The notes under the pieces are model-generated. The model did not search any database, was not told the DNA's origin, and was given only the letters and a program-made list of their open reading frames with translations. Positions 14,995 through 22,660 of a stretch of DNA of 29,877 nucleotides are shown here, in pieces. The position numbers and the translations under genes are program-made. Position 1 is the first letter of the stretch; each line of letters begins with the position of its first letter. Source of the stretch: Lachnospiraceae bacterium UBA2860 (GTDB lineage: Bacteria; Bacillota; Clostridia; Lachnospirales; Lachnospiraceae); NCBI GenBank assembly GCA_002350625.1, contig DEFE01000011.1, positions 1 to 29,877 of the forward strand, written 5' to 3'.

Positions 14995-17622
14995 TCACCG
15001 GTTGAAGAGACCCGCCAGCTCCTCTTTATGTGCCTCAAAGACATCCAGCACGTGCTCGTCCCAGTGTCTGGCGTCCGCCGTCTCCGATCCGAAGACATAA
15101 TCTTCCTGTCCGTAGTCGATCACGTCGAAGCCGGGGATGGCCTTCGCCGCGCCGCTCGTCCGGTACGCCGCGATATCCGCAAGGGTAAAGGACACCTTGC
15201 CTGCGCTGTCAAGCTGTACCCAGCTGCTGATATCCGTGCCGGATGCTTTCTCCTCCGTCCCGTTTGCCGTCTGGGGCGTGGCCGCCGCCTTGAGCACCGT
15301 CACTGCTGTCGCCACATGCTTTCCGTACATTTCGTCGACATAGAGCGAGAAGGAATTGCCGAGAATCTCAGAGGGTACATGTCCGCCGTCCCACTGCCAC
15401 TCGATCTGCGCGTCCGTGCCGGCCTTCAGCCAGGCGACCTCAAGGTTGAGCGAGTTCATCATGGAGATATCCCCTTCGGATGCGCCGCACACAAGTCTCG
15501 CCCAGACCGGGTTGTTCGTCCCGGCCGCGCCGATGTACTGCATCGGATCATAGAGCGAGACGATATTCTTCTTGTACGCGTCCCCTGCCTTGATCTCGGC
15601 GATGTCCGTCTTATAGGCATTCAGCATATCTTCATAGGACGCATAGTTCTTTGAATCCACCGCGCTGCCCGACGCCTGCGTCGTGCCCGTCTCAGGCGTT
15701 CCGACGACCTCGGGAGCCGCTGCATCCTCAGCCTGTGCAGCGCCGTCCGCAGGTGCTGTCTCTCCGCCTTCTTCCGCAGCCTGCGCTGCATCATCAGTAG
15801 GTTCCTCTGCCTGCGGTTCAAACTCCGCGAGCAGGTTGATCTCACCGCCCGCAGTTCCCGCAGCGACTGCCGCAGTATCGAGGGGTCCTCCGGCGCCTGC
15901 CGCAGCGCCGGGACCCGCGCCGGGGGCACCCGCCGCAGCGTCCGGGCGTCCCATGCCGCCGGGGCCTCCCATGCCGCCGGGGCCGCCGGCGCGCATGGAT
16001 TCTCCTCTGGCATACCGTCCGCTGATAAAAGCTTCCGTGCGGTCCTTTGCCGTCATGGCCGCCACCGCGGCGTCCGTCATGGCATTGCCTTCTTCATCAA
16101 ACCAGGTCCAGTCGTCCGCATAGGTGAGGCTGTCGACATACCACTGGAGGCCTGAGATGAATTCGTTCAGATAAAGCTTCAGATAAGTGCCGCCGTATCC
16201 GTTCGTGTCGGCGTAGAGCGCATCATTTTTCTCGATCGTTAGCGGCACGGTATCCGAGGTATCGCCGTCTTCATTGAGGTCGAAGCCCACCTTGGCCTCA
16301 TCCGCGGCCATACTTCTGCCGTTGATATAGGCCATATAGGCGTCGGCGAGATAAGCCGCCGTCTGCTTCTGGAACTCCGTATTAAACGTATAGTTCGGGT
16401 CCAGATTGTACTCGAAGGCCATCGCCATATCGGCTTCCTGAAGAGACGTGATCGGGCTGTAGGCGATCGTCCCCCAGACGCCGTCAGATATGGTGCGGTC
16501 AAAGCTGCCGATTTTGACAGTCGTGGAATAGCTGCCGTCGGCATTTTTGTAGACACCGACCGCCCCGACCTCGATCTCATAATCGTAGAAGTCCGGGTTG
16601 TTGGAAGTCGCCGCGACCATGGCCGCATGCGCGCCGCCGCCGGAACCGCCGGTCGAGACAAAGTGATCGACGCTGCCCGGAAGGTTGCCGAGCAGGATGT
16701 TGTACTTCACAAAGCGGATCGCGTTCTTCTGATCCACAAGGCACGAGGGCGCATCGCCCGTATAGTATGTCTTCCCGCTTGTGTCAGCGGCTGTGCTCTG
16801 CTTCCCGCGGTTGCCGCAGGCCACGTTGATGTAGCCCTCTTTGGCGTAGGTCGGCGCCGCGGTCTGATTCTCCTGTTCGCTGTAGCCGGCCGCGCCGGTG
16901 TTGATGATGACAGGAGCCGTATCCGCTGTATAATACTGCCCGTTCGAGCTCGTGATGTGCGCGGTGCGGTCGATGACGAGCGAGCCCTTTACGCTTTGAG
17001 ACGCGCTGGCCGCCGTGACGTCCTCCTTGCCGTCGCCGTCGGTATCGATTCCCGTGACATAGGCGCCGGGCACGCACACCGATACGCCCTCTTCGTCCGC
17101 GATCACCGGGTAGGCAACGGCATCCGTGATCGAGAGGGTCCAGGCGTCAGACGTCTTGTCATAGGTCCACTCCTGGTCTTTATTGTTCTTCAGGTTCAGC
17201 GTCTCCTCGACCTGCTTCTTATATTCGGTCTCGTCCGCCTTCGCTCTCAGCTTCGTTGTCCCCGCTGCAGGCGTCGTTGTCCCCGCGGCTGCCGACTCCG
17301 CGGCAGACGCAGCGGAGGATGCCGCGGACTGTGCCGCTTCCTCCGCCGTCTCTACGGACCCGCCGCTGTCCTCTTCGACGTAGGGCTCCTCGTAGTAGAC
17401 GTCGTCATAATCATAATTGTCGTAATCGTCGTAGGTTTCCTCGACGTAAAATTCTCCCTCCGTATAGGGTTCGTCAACCCACGCATCCAGCTCTTCCTCT
17501 GTCAGATCTCCCTCCATGAGCCAGGCTTCATCGAAATCATCTGCCGAGACGGCTGCAGCGCCGGCTGTCCCGGATATGGTGAGCGCGCTCACGAGGAGAA
17601 CAGCTAAAAGTCTTCTTTTCAT
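14995..17622 (-). CDS. Secreted subtype-B tannase-like alpha/beta-hydrolase with low-complexity insertions
   Basis: Likely an extracellular ester hydrolase. The 875-residue protein has a signal peptide (MKRRLLAVLLVSALTISG, cleavage near VSA-DD) and an acidic Tyr/Asp/Glu-rich stretch (about 50-86), then an Ala/Ser linker. The hydrolase part shows INVACGNRGK, APSCLVDQKNAIRFVKYN, STGGSGGGAHAAMVAATSNN and YSPITSLQEADMAMAFEYN, matching the nucleophile region of Lactobacillus-type tannases; Ser327 is the predicted nucleophile. VCGASEGDISM (Asp718) and WDGGHVPSE (His748) fit the other triad members. A Gly/Pro/Met/Ala-rich insertion (about 545-655) splits the domain. A segment resembling the tannase lid lies after, rather than before, the Asp/His region. 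The ATG at 17622 has AAAGGGCAAAGCAC upstream; the in-frame extension to 18105 lies in zntA. No clear promoter seen. Confidence 0.75.
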   Translation of the reverse strand: MKRRLLAVLLVSALTISGTAGAAAVSADDFDEAWLMEGDLTEEELDAWVDEPYTEGEFYVEETYDDYDNYDYDDVYYEEPYVEEDSGGSVETAEEAAQSAASSAASAAESAAAGTTTPAAGTTKLRAKADETEYKKQVEETLNLKNNKDQEWTYDKTSDAWTLSITDAVAYPVIADEEGVSVCVPGAYVTGIDTDGDGKEDVTAASASQSVKGSLVIDRTAHITSSNGQYYTADTAPVIINTGAAGYSEQENQTAAPTYAKEGYINVACGNRGKQSTAADTSGKTYYTGDAPSCLVDQKNAIRFVKYNILLGNLPGSVDHFVSTGGSGGGAHAAMVAATSNNPDFYDYEIEVGAVGVYKNADGSYSTTVKIGSFDRTISDGVWGTIAYSPITSLQEADMAMAFEYNLDPNYTFNTEFQKQTAAYLADAYMAYINGRSMAADEAKVGFDLNEDGDTSDTVPLTIEKNDALYADTNGYGGTYLKLYLNEFISGLQWYVDSLTYADDWTWFDEEGNAMTDAAVAAMTAKDRTEAFISGRYARGESMRAGGPGGMGGPGGMGRPDAAAGAPGAGPGAAAGAGGPLDTAAVAAGTAGGEINLLAEFEPQAEEPTDDAAQAAEEGGETAPADGAAQAEDAAAPEVVGTPETGTTQASGSAVDSKNYASYEDMLNAYKTDIAEIKAGDAYKKNIVSLYDPMQYIGAAGTNNPVWARLVCGASEGDISMMNSLNLEVAWLKAGTDAQIEWQWDGGHVPSEILGNSFSLYVDEMYGKHVATAVTVLKAAATPQTANGTEEKASGTDISSWVQLDSAGKVSFTLADIAAYRTSGAAKAIPGFDVIDYGQEDYVFGSETADARHWDEHVLDVFEAHKEELAGLFNR

Positions 17623-17681
17623 GTGCTTTGCCCTTTCTTTATTCAAAGTCCTCGTTTTAAGCTGCCTGTCCCTATATTTTC

Positions 17682-19574
17682 TCATAAAAAAGTGCGGCCC
17701 GCAACAAGCAGCCGCATAGAGTTGAGGATACAAAGCACCGCCACGCCGACGTCCGCGAAGACTGCGGCCCACATATTGGCCGCGCCCAGCGCGCCGAGAA
17801 TCAGGATGAGCACCTTGACGACGAGCGCAAAAACAATGTTTTCTTTCGCGATCCGGACCGTCTTGCCCGCGATGCGGATCACGAGCGGGAGCCGCGCGAT
17901 ATCGTCGTCCATGATCACGACGTCCGCCGCCTCGATCGCCGCATCCGATCCGAGAGATCCCATCGCGATGCCGACGTCTGCTCTCATGAGCACCGGCGCG
18001 TCGTTGATGCCGTCTCCGATAAAGGCCAGCGTGCCGTTCTTCTCTTCCGCAAGGAGGGCTTCCGTCTTTTCCACCTTGTCGGCGGGAAGCAGCTCCGCGA
18101 AGCACTCGGTGATGCCGAGCTCCCCGGCGACAGCGCGCGCTGTGCTCTCGCGGTCTCCGGTCAGCATCACGAAGCGGGAGACGCCTGCATCCTTAATGGC
18201 CCGGATCGCCTCGGCCGCGCCGCGCTTCACGGTGTCCCGGATGAGCACGGCACCGAGATAGCGGCCGTCCTTCGCCACATAGGAAACCGTCGCCGCTTCG
18301 TCGTTTACCGGCACCGGTTCTATGCCGTTCTCCCGCATAAGCAGCGCGTTGCCGACCAGGATCCTTCCCTCCTCCGTAGCGGCGGACAGTCCTTTTCCGC
18401 TGATGTTTTCCGTATCGAGGAGACGCGGAAGCTCCCGGCCGTCCTTTTCGGCATAGGCCTCGCGGATCGAGACCGCGATCGGATGCGTGGAAAGGCCTTC
18501 GGCCGCCGCGGCAGCCCGCAGCAGTTCCTCTTCACTGACGCCTTCAGCGCACTCGAGCGCGCTGACGCGGAAATTGCCTTCCGTGAGCGTGCCGGTCTTA
18601 TCGGACACCACACAGCTTAAGTCCGCCAGAAGTTCCAGGTAATTGGAGCCCTTGACGAGCACCCCGTCTCTGGAAGATGCGCCGATGCCTCCGAAGAACG
18701 CGAGCGGCACGGAGATGACGAGCGCGCAGGGGCAGGAAATCACAAGGAACGTACACGCCCTGTAGATCCAGACAGATGCCTGTCCCGTCACAATGGAGGG
18801 AATGATGGCGAGGATGAGCGCAGCCGCCACGACGAGCGGCGTGTACACCTTCGCAAATCTGGTAATGAAATTCTCCGTGCGCGATTTTTTCTCGGAAGCG
18901 TTCTCCACCAGCTCGAGAATTCTGGCCACGGTGGAATCATCGTAACATTTCAGCGCGCGCACCTTGAGGAGTCCCTCTCCGTTCACGCAGCCGGAGATAA
19001 TCTGTGAACCGGCCGACGCCCGCCGGGGCACCGACTCTCCCGTGAGAGCCGCCGTATTGATGAGGCTCTCCCCGCTGATCACCTCGGCGTCCACGGGAAT
19101 CCGCTCACCGGGCTTTATGATGAGCACATCCCCGGGCTCGACGTCATCCGGGTCCACCGTCGTTATGGTGCCGTCCTCCGCCTCAACGTTGGCGTACTCC
19201 GGCACGATGTCCATGAGCGCCGTGATGGATCCTCTCGACTTTCCGACAGCATAACTCTGGAACCACTCGCCGACCTGGTAAAAAAGCATGACCGCGGCCG
19301 CTTCCTCGCATTCTCCCGTCACGAACGCGCCGATGGACGCGATTGTCATGAGGAAGGACTCGTCGAACATCTGCAGGTTTTTGATGCCCAGAAGCGCCTT
19401 CCATAAAACCTTATGTCCTGCGATCAGAAACGGAATCATATACAGGACGATTTTGACCCATCGGTTTTCAAAAACAGCGTCAAAGTGCCCGCTTTTTTCC
19501 GCGATCAGGAGCGCGAAAAAGACAGCTGCTGCGAGTAATATGACGCGCAGATCCCTCTTCAGTTTCTCTGACAT
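17682..19574 (-). CDS. Zn/Cd/Pb-type heavy-metal-translocating P-type ATPase (P1B)
   Basis: Exports soft divalent metals across the membrane using ATP. In 630 residues it shows the actuator TGES (178-181), the membrane metal motif SCPCALV (CPC at 281-283), the phosphorylation site DKTGT (Asp325), STHPIA (HP motif), MLTGD and GDGINDAP. The last membrane segment FADVGVAVLCILNSMRLL carries the Asp characteristic of ZntA/CadA-type (P1B-2) pumps. There is no N-terminal metal-binding domain; a separate HMA protein is encoded just upstream. The start at 19574 has GAGG upstream and lies 7 bases after the HMA gene. The final codons form an intrinsic terminator. Confidence 0.93.
   Translation of the reverse strand: MSEKLKRDLRVILLAAAVFFALLIAEKSGHFDAVFENRWVKIVLYMIPFLIAGHKVLWKALLGIKNLQMFDESFLMTIASIGAFVTGECEEAAAVMLFYQVGEWFQSYAVGKSRGSITALMDIVPEYANVEAEDGTITTVDPDDVEPGDVLIIKPGERIPVDAEVISGESLINTAALTGESVPRRASAGSQIISGCVNGEGLLKVRALKCYDDSTVARILELVENASEKKSRTENFITRFAKVYTPLVVAAALILAIIPSIVTGQASVWIYRACTFLVISCPCALVISVPLAFFGGIGASSRDGVLVKGSNYLELLADLSCVVSDKTGTLTEGNFRVSALECAEGVSEEELLRAAAAAEGLSTHPIAVSIREAYAEKDGRELPRLLDTENISGKGLSAATEEGRILVGNALLMRENGIEPVPVNDEAATVSYVAKDGRYLGAVLIRDTVKRGAAEAIRAIKDAGVSRFVMLTGDRESTARAVAGELGITECFAELLPADKVEKTEALLAEEKNGTLAFIGDGINDAPVLMRADVGIAMGSLGSDAAIEAADVVIMDDDIARLPLVIRIAGKTVRIAKENIVFALVVKVLILILGALGAANMWAAVFADVGVAVLCILNSMRLLVAGRTFL
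17686..17716 (-). terminator. Intrinsic terminator built into the 3' codons of the metal ATPase gene
   Basis: On the minus strand TGCGGC pairs with GCCGCA across a 12-base loop, followed by C and six T; the T-run abuts the TGA stop. It would end the sensor-HMA-ATPase message before the tannase-like gene that starts 60 bases further on. Confidence 0.65.
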
Positions 19575-19581
19575 AAAAGCC

Positions 19582-19797
19582 TCATTTCTTCACTGAGAAA
19601 TCAGGTTCAACTTTCTTTCCGACGCGAATCGCTTCATCAAGGATCTCATCGAACCTGCCGTCATCCGCCTCCAGCGTGAATTTCTGCATCATGAAATTCA
19701 CTTTGACGTCCTGAACGCCGTCGATCTTCTTGATGGCGTCCTCCACCTTTGCCGCACAGTTTGCGCAGTCGATCTCGCAGGCATATTTCTTTTTCAT
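19582..19797 (-). CDS. Stand-alone heavy-metal-associated (HMA) domain protein
   Basis: A 71-residue cytosolic ferredoxin-like HMA domain: YACEIDCANCAAKVEDAI with the Cys11-x-x-Cys14 pair, then IDGVQDVKVNFMMQKFTLEAD. The DCANC form, with Asp before the first Cys, resembles the N-terminal domains of Zn/Cd pumps (ZntA-like GMDCxxC) more than copper chaperones. It probably feeds or regulates the adjacent ATPase, which lacks this domain. The ATG at 19797 has GAGGAGGAAGCT directly upstream; a longer frame from 19839 starts in the sensor gene and is not needed. Confidence 0.9.
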   Translation of the reverse strand: MKKKYACEIDCANCAAKVEDAIKKIDGVQDVKVNFMMQKFTLEADDGRFDEILDEAIRVGKKVEPDFSVKK

Positions 19798-19807
19798 AGC
19801 TTCCTCC

Positions 19808-20143
19808 TCATTCTTCAATGTGTTCCTTACCCATGGCAATAATCGTTTTTACGTGATCGTCGGCGAGTCCGTAGATCACAGCCTTGCCTTCCCGTCTCGA
19901 AGAGATCAGCTTGGATGTCCGCAGAATCTTCAGCTGATGCGAGACCGCCGACTGATTCATTTCCAGCACCTCGCAGATCTCCGTCACATTTTTTTCGCCG
20001 TGAAACAGGGCAAACAGAATCTTGATGCGTGTGGAATCACCAAAGATCTTAAAAAGCTCCGCCAGGTCACTCAGCTCATTTTCAGAGACATTTTCGATGA
20101 GATGATCGATCTTTCTGGCATCGTATATTCCGGCCTGTTCCAT
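19808..20143 (-). CDS. ArsR/SmtB-family metal-responsive repressor (CzrA/SmtB alpha-5 type)
   Basis: The 111-residue winged-helix repressor controls the metal-efflux operon it heads. The DNA-recognition region reads VTEICEVLEMNQSAVSHQLKIL. The C-terminal helix carries Asp95, His97, His108 and Glu111 in the spacing of the CzrA/SmtB alpha-5 zinc site (D-x-H ... H-x-x-H), with Glu in place of the last His. The alpha-3 CVC cysteine motif of CadC is absent (TEICEVL), favouring Zn(II)/Co(II) over Cd/Pb sensing. It ends 10 bases before the HMA start. GGAGGGGATTTC precedes the ATG. Operator half-sites overlap its promoter, fitting autoregulation. Confidence 0.9.
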   Translation of the reverse strand: MEQAGIYDARKIDHLIENVSENELSDLAELFKIFGDSTRIKILFALFHGEKNVTEICEVLEMNQSAVSHQLKILRTSKLISSRREGKAVIYGLADDHVKTIIAMGKEHIEE

Positions 20144-20174
20144 GAAATCCCCTCCCTTTGCACTGAAGGATTGT

Positions 20175-20215
20175 TATTCATATGAATACTTTATCATATA
20201 TTCATAATTTGTCAA
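20175..20215 (-). promoter_or_regulatory. Promoter and operator of the metal-efflux operon
   Basis: On the minus strand a perfect -35 TTGACA (20210-20215) and -10 TAAAGT (20188-20193) are 16 bases apart. TATGAATA (20181-20188) and its inverted partner TATTCATA (20199-20206) lie in and beside the spacer, 10 bases apart. A 14-base perfect palindrome (20175-20188) shares the first half-site. TGAAYA/TRTTCA half-sites are the known recognition elements of SmtB/CzrA-type repressors, so binding here would block RNA polymerase. Confidence 0.8.
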
Positions 20216-20283
20216 TATAAAAATGCATTGTGTTCTTAAAAACATTGCCGCTTCTCAGTTCACCGGAATTCGTGAGCATTGGG

Positions 20284-20333
20284 CAAAAAAGAACGGTTCT
20301 GTGTTCACTTTCATCCGCGAACGCAGAACCGTT
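20284..20333 (-). terminator. Intrinsic terminator after COG0523-fusion gene
   Basis: A 15-bp stem with one G-U pair (20292-20306 with 20319-20333), a 12-base loop and the minus-strand tail CTTTTTTG. It ends the COG0523 gene pair before the ArsR-type operon. Confidence 0.9.
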
Positions 20334-20344
20334 TCCTGTTTCGT

Positions 20345-20386
20345 CCTAATACTTCCCTGTTCAATCCTTATACTTCCCTGTTCCGT
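20345..20386 (-). repeat. Two-copy 21-base tandem repeat at a gene end
   Basis: Two head-to-tail 21-base units share ATACTTCCCTGTTC (plus strand) and differ at few positions. They lie between the stop codon of the 20389-21351 gene and its terminator; a third, degraded partial unit may extend into the terminator arm. Confidence 0.75.
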
Positions 20387-20388
20387 CT

Positions 20389-21351
20389 TTAACTGAAGTA
20401 AACCAATTCCGAAGCCGGTGCCTCTGTCGGCGCGATTGTCCGCACCTTAAACACCGGTCCGACGCCCCGGTAGGCCAGCATGTGCCGCATCTCGACCTTC
20501 GCTTCCACGGTGACCCAGGTATCACTGCTGAACCGGCGCGCCTCCGGGCTCTCCGCCAGGTATCCGATAAACTGGATGTCATCCGCGCAGCAGGTCATTG
20601 CCATCCAGCCGATCCCGAAATACTTCGAGGGCATCGCGCGGCTTTTTTTGATCTTGCCGCGGAAGCGGACGATTCTCCCGTCATAGCGGTCGGGATTGTC
20701 GCGCAGGTCGACGAAGAAAATGCCGAAATCCGCATCCTCCACCTCGATCACGTCCGCGTCAAGGTCATACGGCATCTTATCCGAGAAAATGTCAAGCATC
20801 TGCCCGTTCGTGTCCTCGAAGACCACCTCGCAGGCAGGAGAGACGACCTTGATGCTCCGGCGATAATCCGAGAGCGGCATCTCCTCTTTTGCCCGGTTGA
20901 AAATCACCATGTCGGCGTTCCGGAACATGTCGACAAACATGGATTTCATGTTGTTGCGGTAGACCTCATAGGTCGAGGAATCCACGAGCGCAATTTCCTG
21001 GATGATGCCCCAGCCGTCCGGCATCTCGAGATTCTCGATGTCCGCCATGCCCCAGAGCGGGTTGTACTCAAGCATCACGCGCCCCGGGTGCATCGTGTCC
21101 TCGAAGCCCTGCAGGGTCTCCTTTGTGAGCTCCTCTTTGCTCTCGATCAGGGCGCTGACCGTCCGGCTCTTCAAAAGCTCCGCGTCGTCATACGCCTCAA
21201 GGCCCTCTTCCGTGCTGAGCACCAGCGTCTTTTGGGGAATCTGAAAGTATTCCTGCCGGGCAGTATTTCTGATAAATGTCGTCTTTCCGCTCTCCAGAAA
21301 TCCGGTAATCAGATAGACGGGTACTCTAACATTGTCATCCTGAGAAGGCAT
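20389..21351 (-). CDS. COG0523/CobW-like GTPase fused to a YcgQ/DUF1980-like C-terminal domain
   Basis: In 320 residues, an N-terminal P-loop domain (about 9-190) has Walker A GFLESGKTT (17-25) and an NRAKEE element where G3E GTPases have NKxD. The CxCC metal motif of classical COG0523 chaperones is absent, and the switch region reads STEEG instead of ENEFG. The C-terminal part (about 205-305), with GIFFVDLRDNPDRYDGRIVRFRG-like text around 210-230 and MAMTCCADDIQFIGYL (250-265), resembles the C-terminal OB-like domain of YcgQ (DUF1980/TIGR03943). AAGGAGG lies six bases before the ATG at 21351. It follows the classical COG0523 gene by 60 bases. A role in metal delivery is inferred from family and context. 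Confidence 0.75.
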   Translation of the reverse strand: MPSQDDNVRVPVYLITGFLESGKTTFIRNTARQEYFQIPQKTLVLSTEEGLEAYDDAELLKSRTVSALIESKEELTKETLQGFEDTMHPGRVMLEYNPLWGMADIENLEMPDGWGIIQEIALVDSSTYEVYRNNMKSMFVDMFRNADMVIFNRAKEEMPLSDYRRSIKVVSPACEVVFEDTNGQMLDIFSDKMPYDLDADVIEVEDADFGIFFVDLRDNPDRYDGRIVRFRGKIKKSRAMPSKYFGIGWMAMTCCADDIQFIGYLAESPEARRFSSDTWVTVEAKVEMRHMLAYRGVGPVFKVRTIAPTEAPASELVYFS

Positions 21352-21411
21352 CCTGCGCCTCCTTTCCAATTCTTATACAGCCAGTGTTTCGCGGCAGCGC
21401 GCGCCGCCTTC

Positions 21412-22536
21412 TCAGACGCCGAACAGCGCCGCGATATTGTTCTCTTTCAGCTCCGCTCCGATCACGCACAGGCGCCCTGTATATTCCGGTTCGCCCTTTC
21501 TGATATCCTGCTCGCCCGGAACCATATCGAAATAGAGCCAGCTGCCTTCTTCGTCGGCGACCATTCCCTTAGCGCGGAGAACCGTTCCGTATTCGTCCGC
21601 ATCCGTCAGCTTCATGAGGATGTCGCGGAGCTCCGCCTCGGAATACCTGCGGATCGTCTCCCTGCCCCAGCTCGTGAACACATCGTCCGCATGGTGGTGA
21701 TGGTGGTGGTCATGGTGATGCTCATGCTCGTGGTCATGATCATGATGATGCTCATGCTCGTGCTCGTGGTCATGATCATGGTCGTGGTCATGGTCGTGGT
21801 CATGATCATGGTGATGCTCATGGTCATGGTCATGGTCATGCTCATGCTCATGCTCATGATCGTGCTCATGCTCATGGTCATGCTCGTGCTCATGGTCATG
21901 CTCATCGACCGGCTCAAGCTTCGTCAGATCGACGCGCACGCCTTCCATCGTCTCGAGCACCTTCTTGCCGCCGAGCTCGGCGATCGGCGTCGTGATGAAC
22001 ACGGCCTCAGGATTGAGCGGACGGAGCAGCGCAAGCGCCTCCTCCATCTTCTCGGGCGTCGCGAAGCGTGTGTCCGTGCGGCTTAAGATCACCGTGCCCG
22101 CCGACTCGACCTGGTTCTTGAAAAACTCACCGAAGTTTCTGAGATACATGCGGCACTTGAGCACGTCCACGACAGTTGTCGCGGCGTTGATGCAGATACC
22201 GGCTTCGTCCTTCACGCGCTCCACGGCATGAATGACATCAGAGAGCTTGCCGACGCCGGACGGCTCGATGATGATGCGGTCGGGCTGATACTGCTTAGCC
22301 ACCTCGATCAGCGCAGTGCCGAAGTCTCCGACCAGTGAGCAGCAGATGCACCCTGAGTTCATCTCCCGGATCGCAATCCCCGCCTCTTTTAAAAAGCCGC
22401 CGTCAATACCGATCTCGCCGAATTCATTTTCAATCAGCACTACCTGCTCGCCCTTCAGGGCTTCCGCGAGAAGCTGCTTAATCAGTGTCGTCTTTCCGGC
22501 TCCCAAAAAACCGGAGATAATATCTACCTTTGTCAT
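21412..22536 (-). CDS. COG0523 (CobW/ZNG1-type) metallochaperone GTPase with long His-rich tract
   Basis: Family members use GTP to transfer metal, often zinc, to client proteins. The 374-residue protein has Walker A GFLGAGKTT (9-17), ENEFGEIGIDGG, the metal motif CICC (Cys63, 65, 66), IIIEPSGVG and SRTD at the base-recognition site. Residues 211-282 are almost wholly His alternating with Asp or Glu, a metal-buffering insertion between the G domain and the C-terminal CobW_C domain (SWGRETIRRYSEAEL onward). The ribosome binding site GAAAGGAAG is rather far (about 13 bases) from the ATG. It is the first of a pair with the fusion GTPase. It lies next to the ArsR/HMA/ATPase operon, so the block handles both metal export and metal allocation. 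Confidence 0.93.
   Translation of the reverse strand: MTKVDIISGFLGAGKTTLIKQLLAEALKGEQVVLIENEFGEIGIDGGFLKEAGIAIREMNSGCICCSLVGDFGTALIEVAKQYQPDRIIIEPSGVGKLSDVIHAVERVKDEAGICINAATTVVDVLKCRMYLRNFGEFFKNQVESAGTVILSRTDTRFATPEKMEEALALLRPLNPEAVFITTPIAELGGKKVLETMEGVRVDLTKLEPVDEHDHEHEHDHEHEHDHEHEHEHDHDHDHEHHHDHDHDHDHDHDHDHEHEHEHHHDHDHEHEHHHDHHHHHHADDVFTSWGRETIRRYSEAELRDILMKLTDADEYGTVLRAKGMVADEEGSWLYFDMVPGEQDIRKGEPEYTGRLCVIGAELKENNIAALFGV
21691..21906 (-). repeat. His-codon repeat tract within the COG0523 gene
   Basis: About 216 bases of near-repetitive CAY-GAY/GAR codons encoding a His/Asp/Glu tract. The hexanucleotide periodicity makes it prone to slippage, so its length may vary between strains. Confidence 0.85.
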
Positions 22537-22589
22537 TTTCTTAGCACTTCCTTTCCTACTGTTGCGCGCGGCTGTTTCTTCCGCCGCGT

Positions 22590-22598
22590 ATTATCGCA
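22590..22598 (-). promoter_or_regulatory. Possible extended -10 promoter of the COG0523 pair
   Basis: On the minus strand the sequence TGCGATAAT is an extended -10 (TGn + GATAAT at 22590-22595) about 53 bases before the ATG. No good -35 is seen. No convincing Zur box was recognised around it. Confidence 0.4.
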
Positions 22599-22660
22599 CA
22601 CCCCCGTAAAAAAAGCCAGTTACAAATCGGGGCCCCTGTCATTTCCGATGCATATGCGCT

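Noticed and set aside
17623..18105. In-frame N-terminal extension of the tannase-like gene
   Set aside because: It lies inside the metal ATPase gene on the same strand in another frame; the signal peptide and ribosome binding site at 17622 mark the true start.
21691..21906. CRISPR-like or satellite repeat
   Set aside because: Period is that of His-Asp/Glu codons within an intact gene; there are no spacers.
21612..21917. Met/Ser/Thr-repeat open frame and antisense Val/Met-repeat frame across the His tract
   Set aside because: Both are by-products of the CAY-GAY repeat read in other frames.
22600..22660. Terminator after the LTA-synthase-like gene
   Set aside because: A seven-T run is present on the minus strand but no convincing stem directly precedes it; GGGGCCCC is too far from the run.
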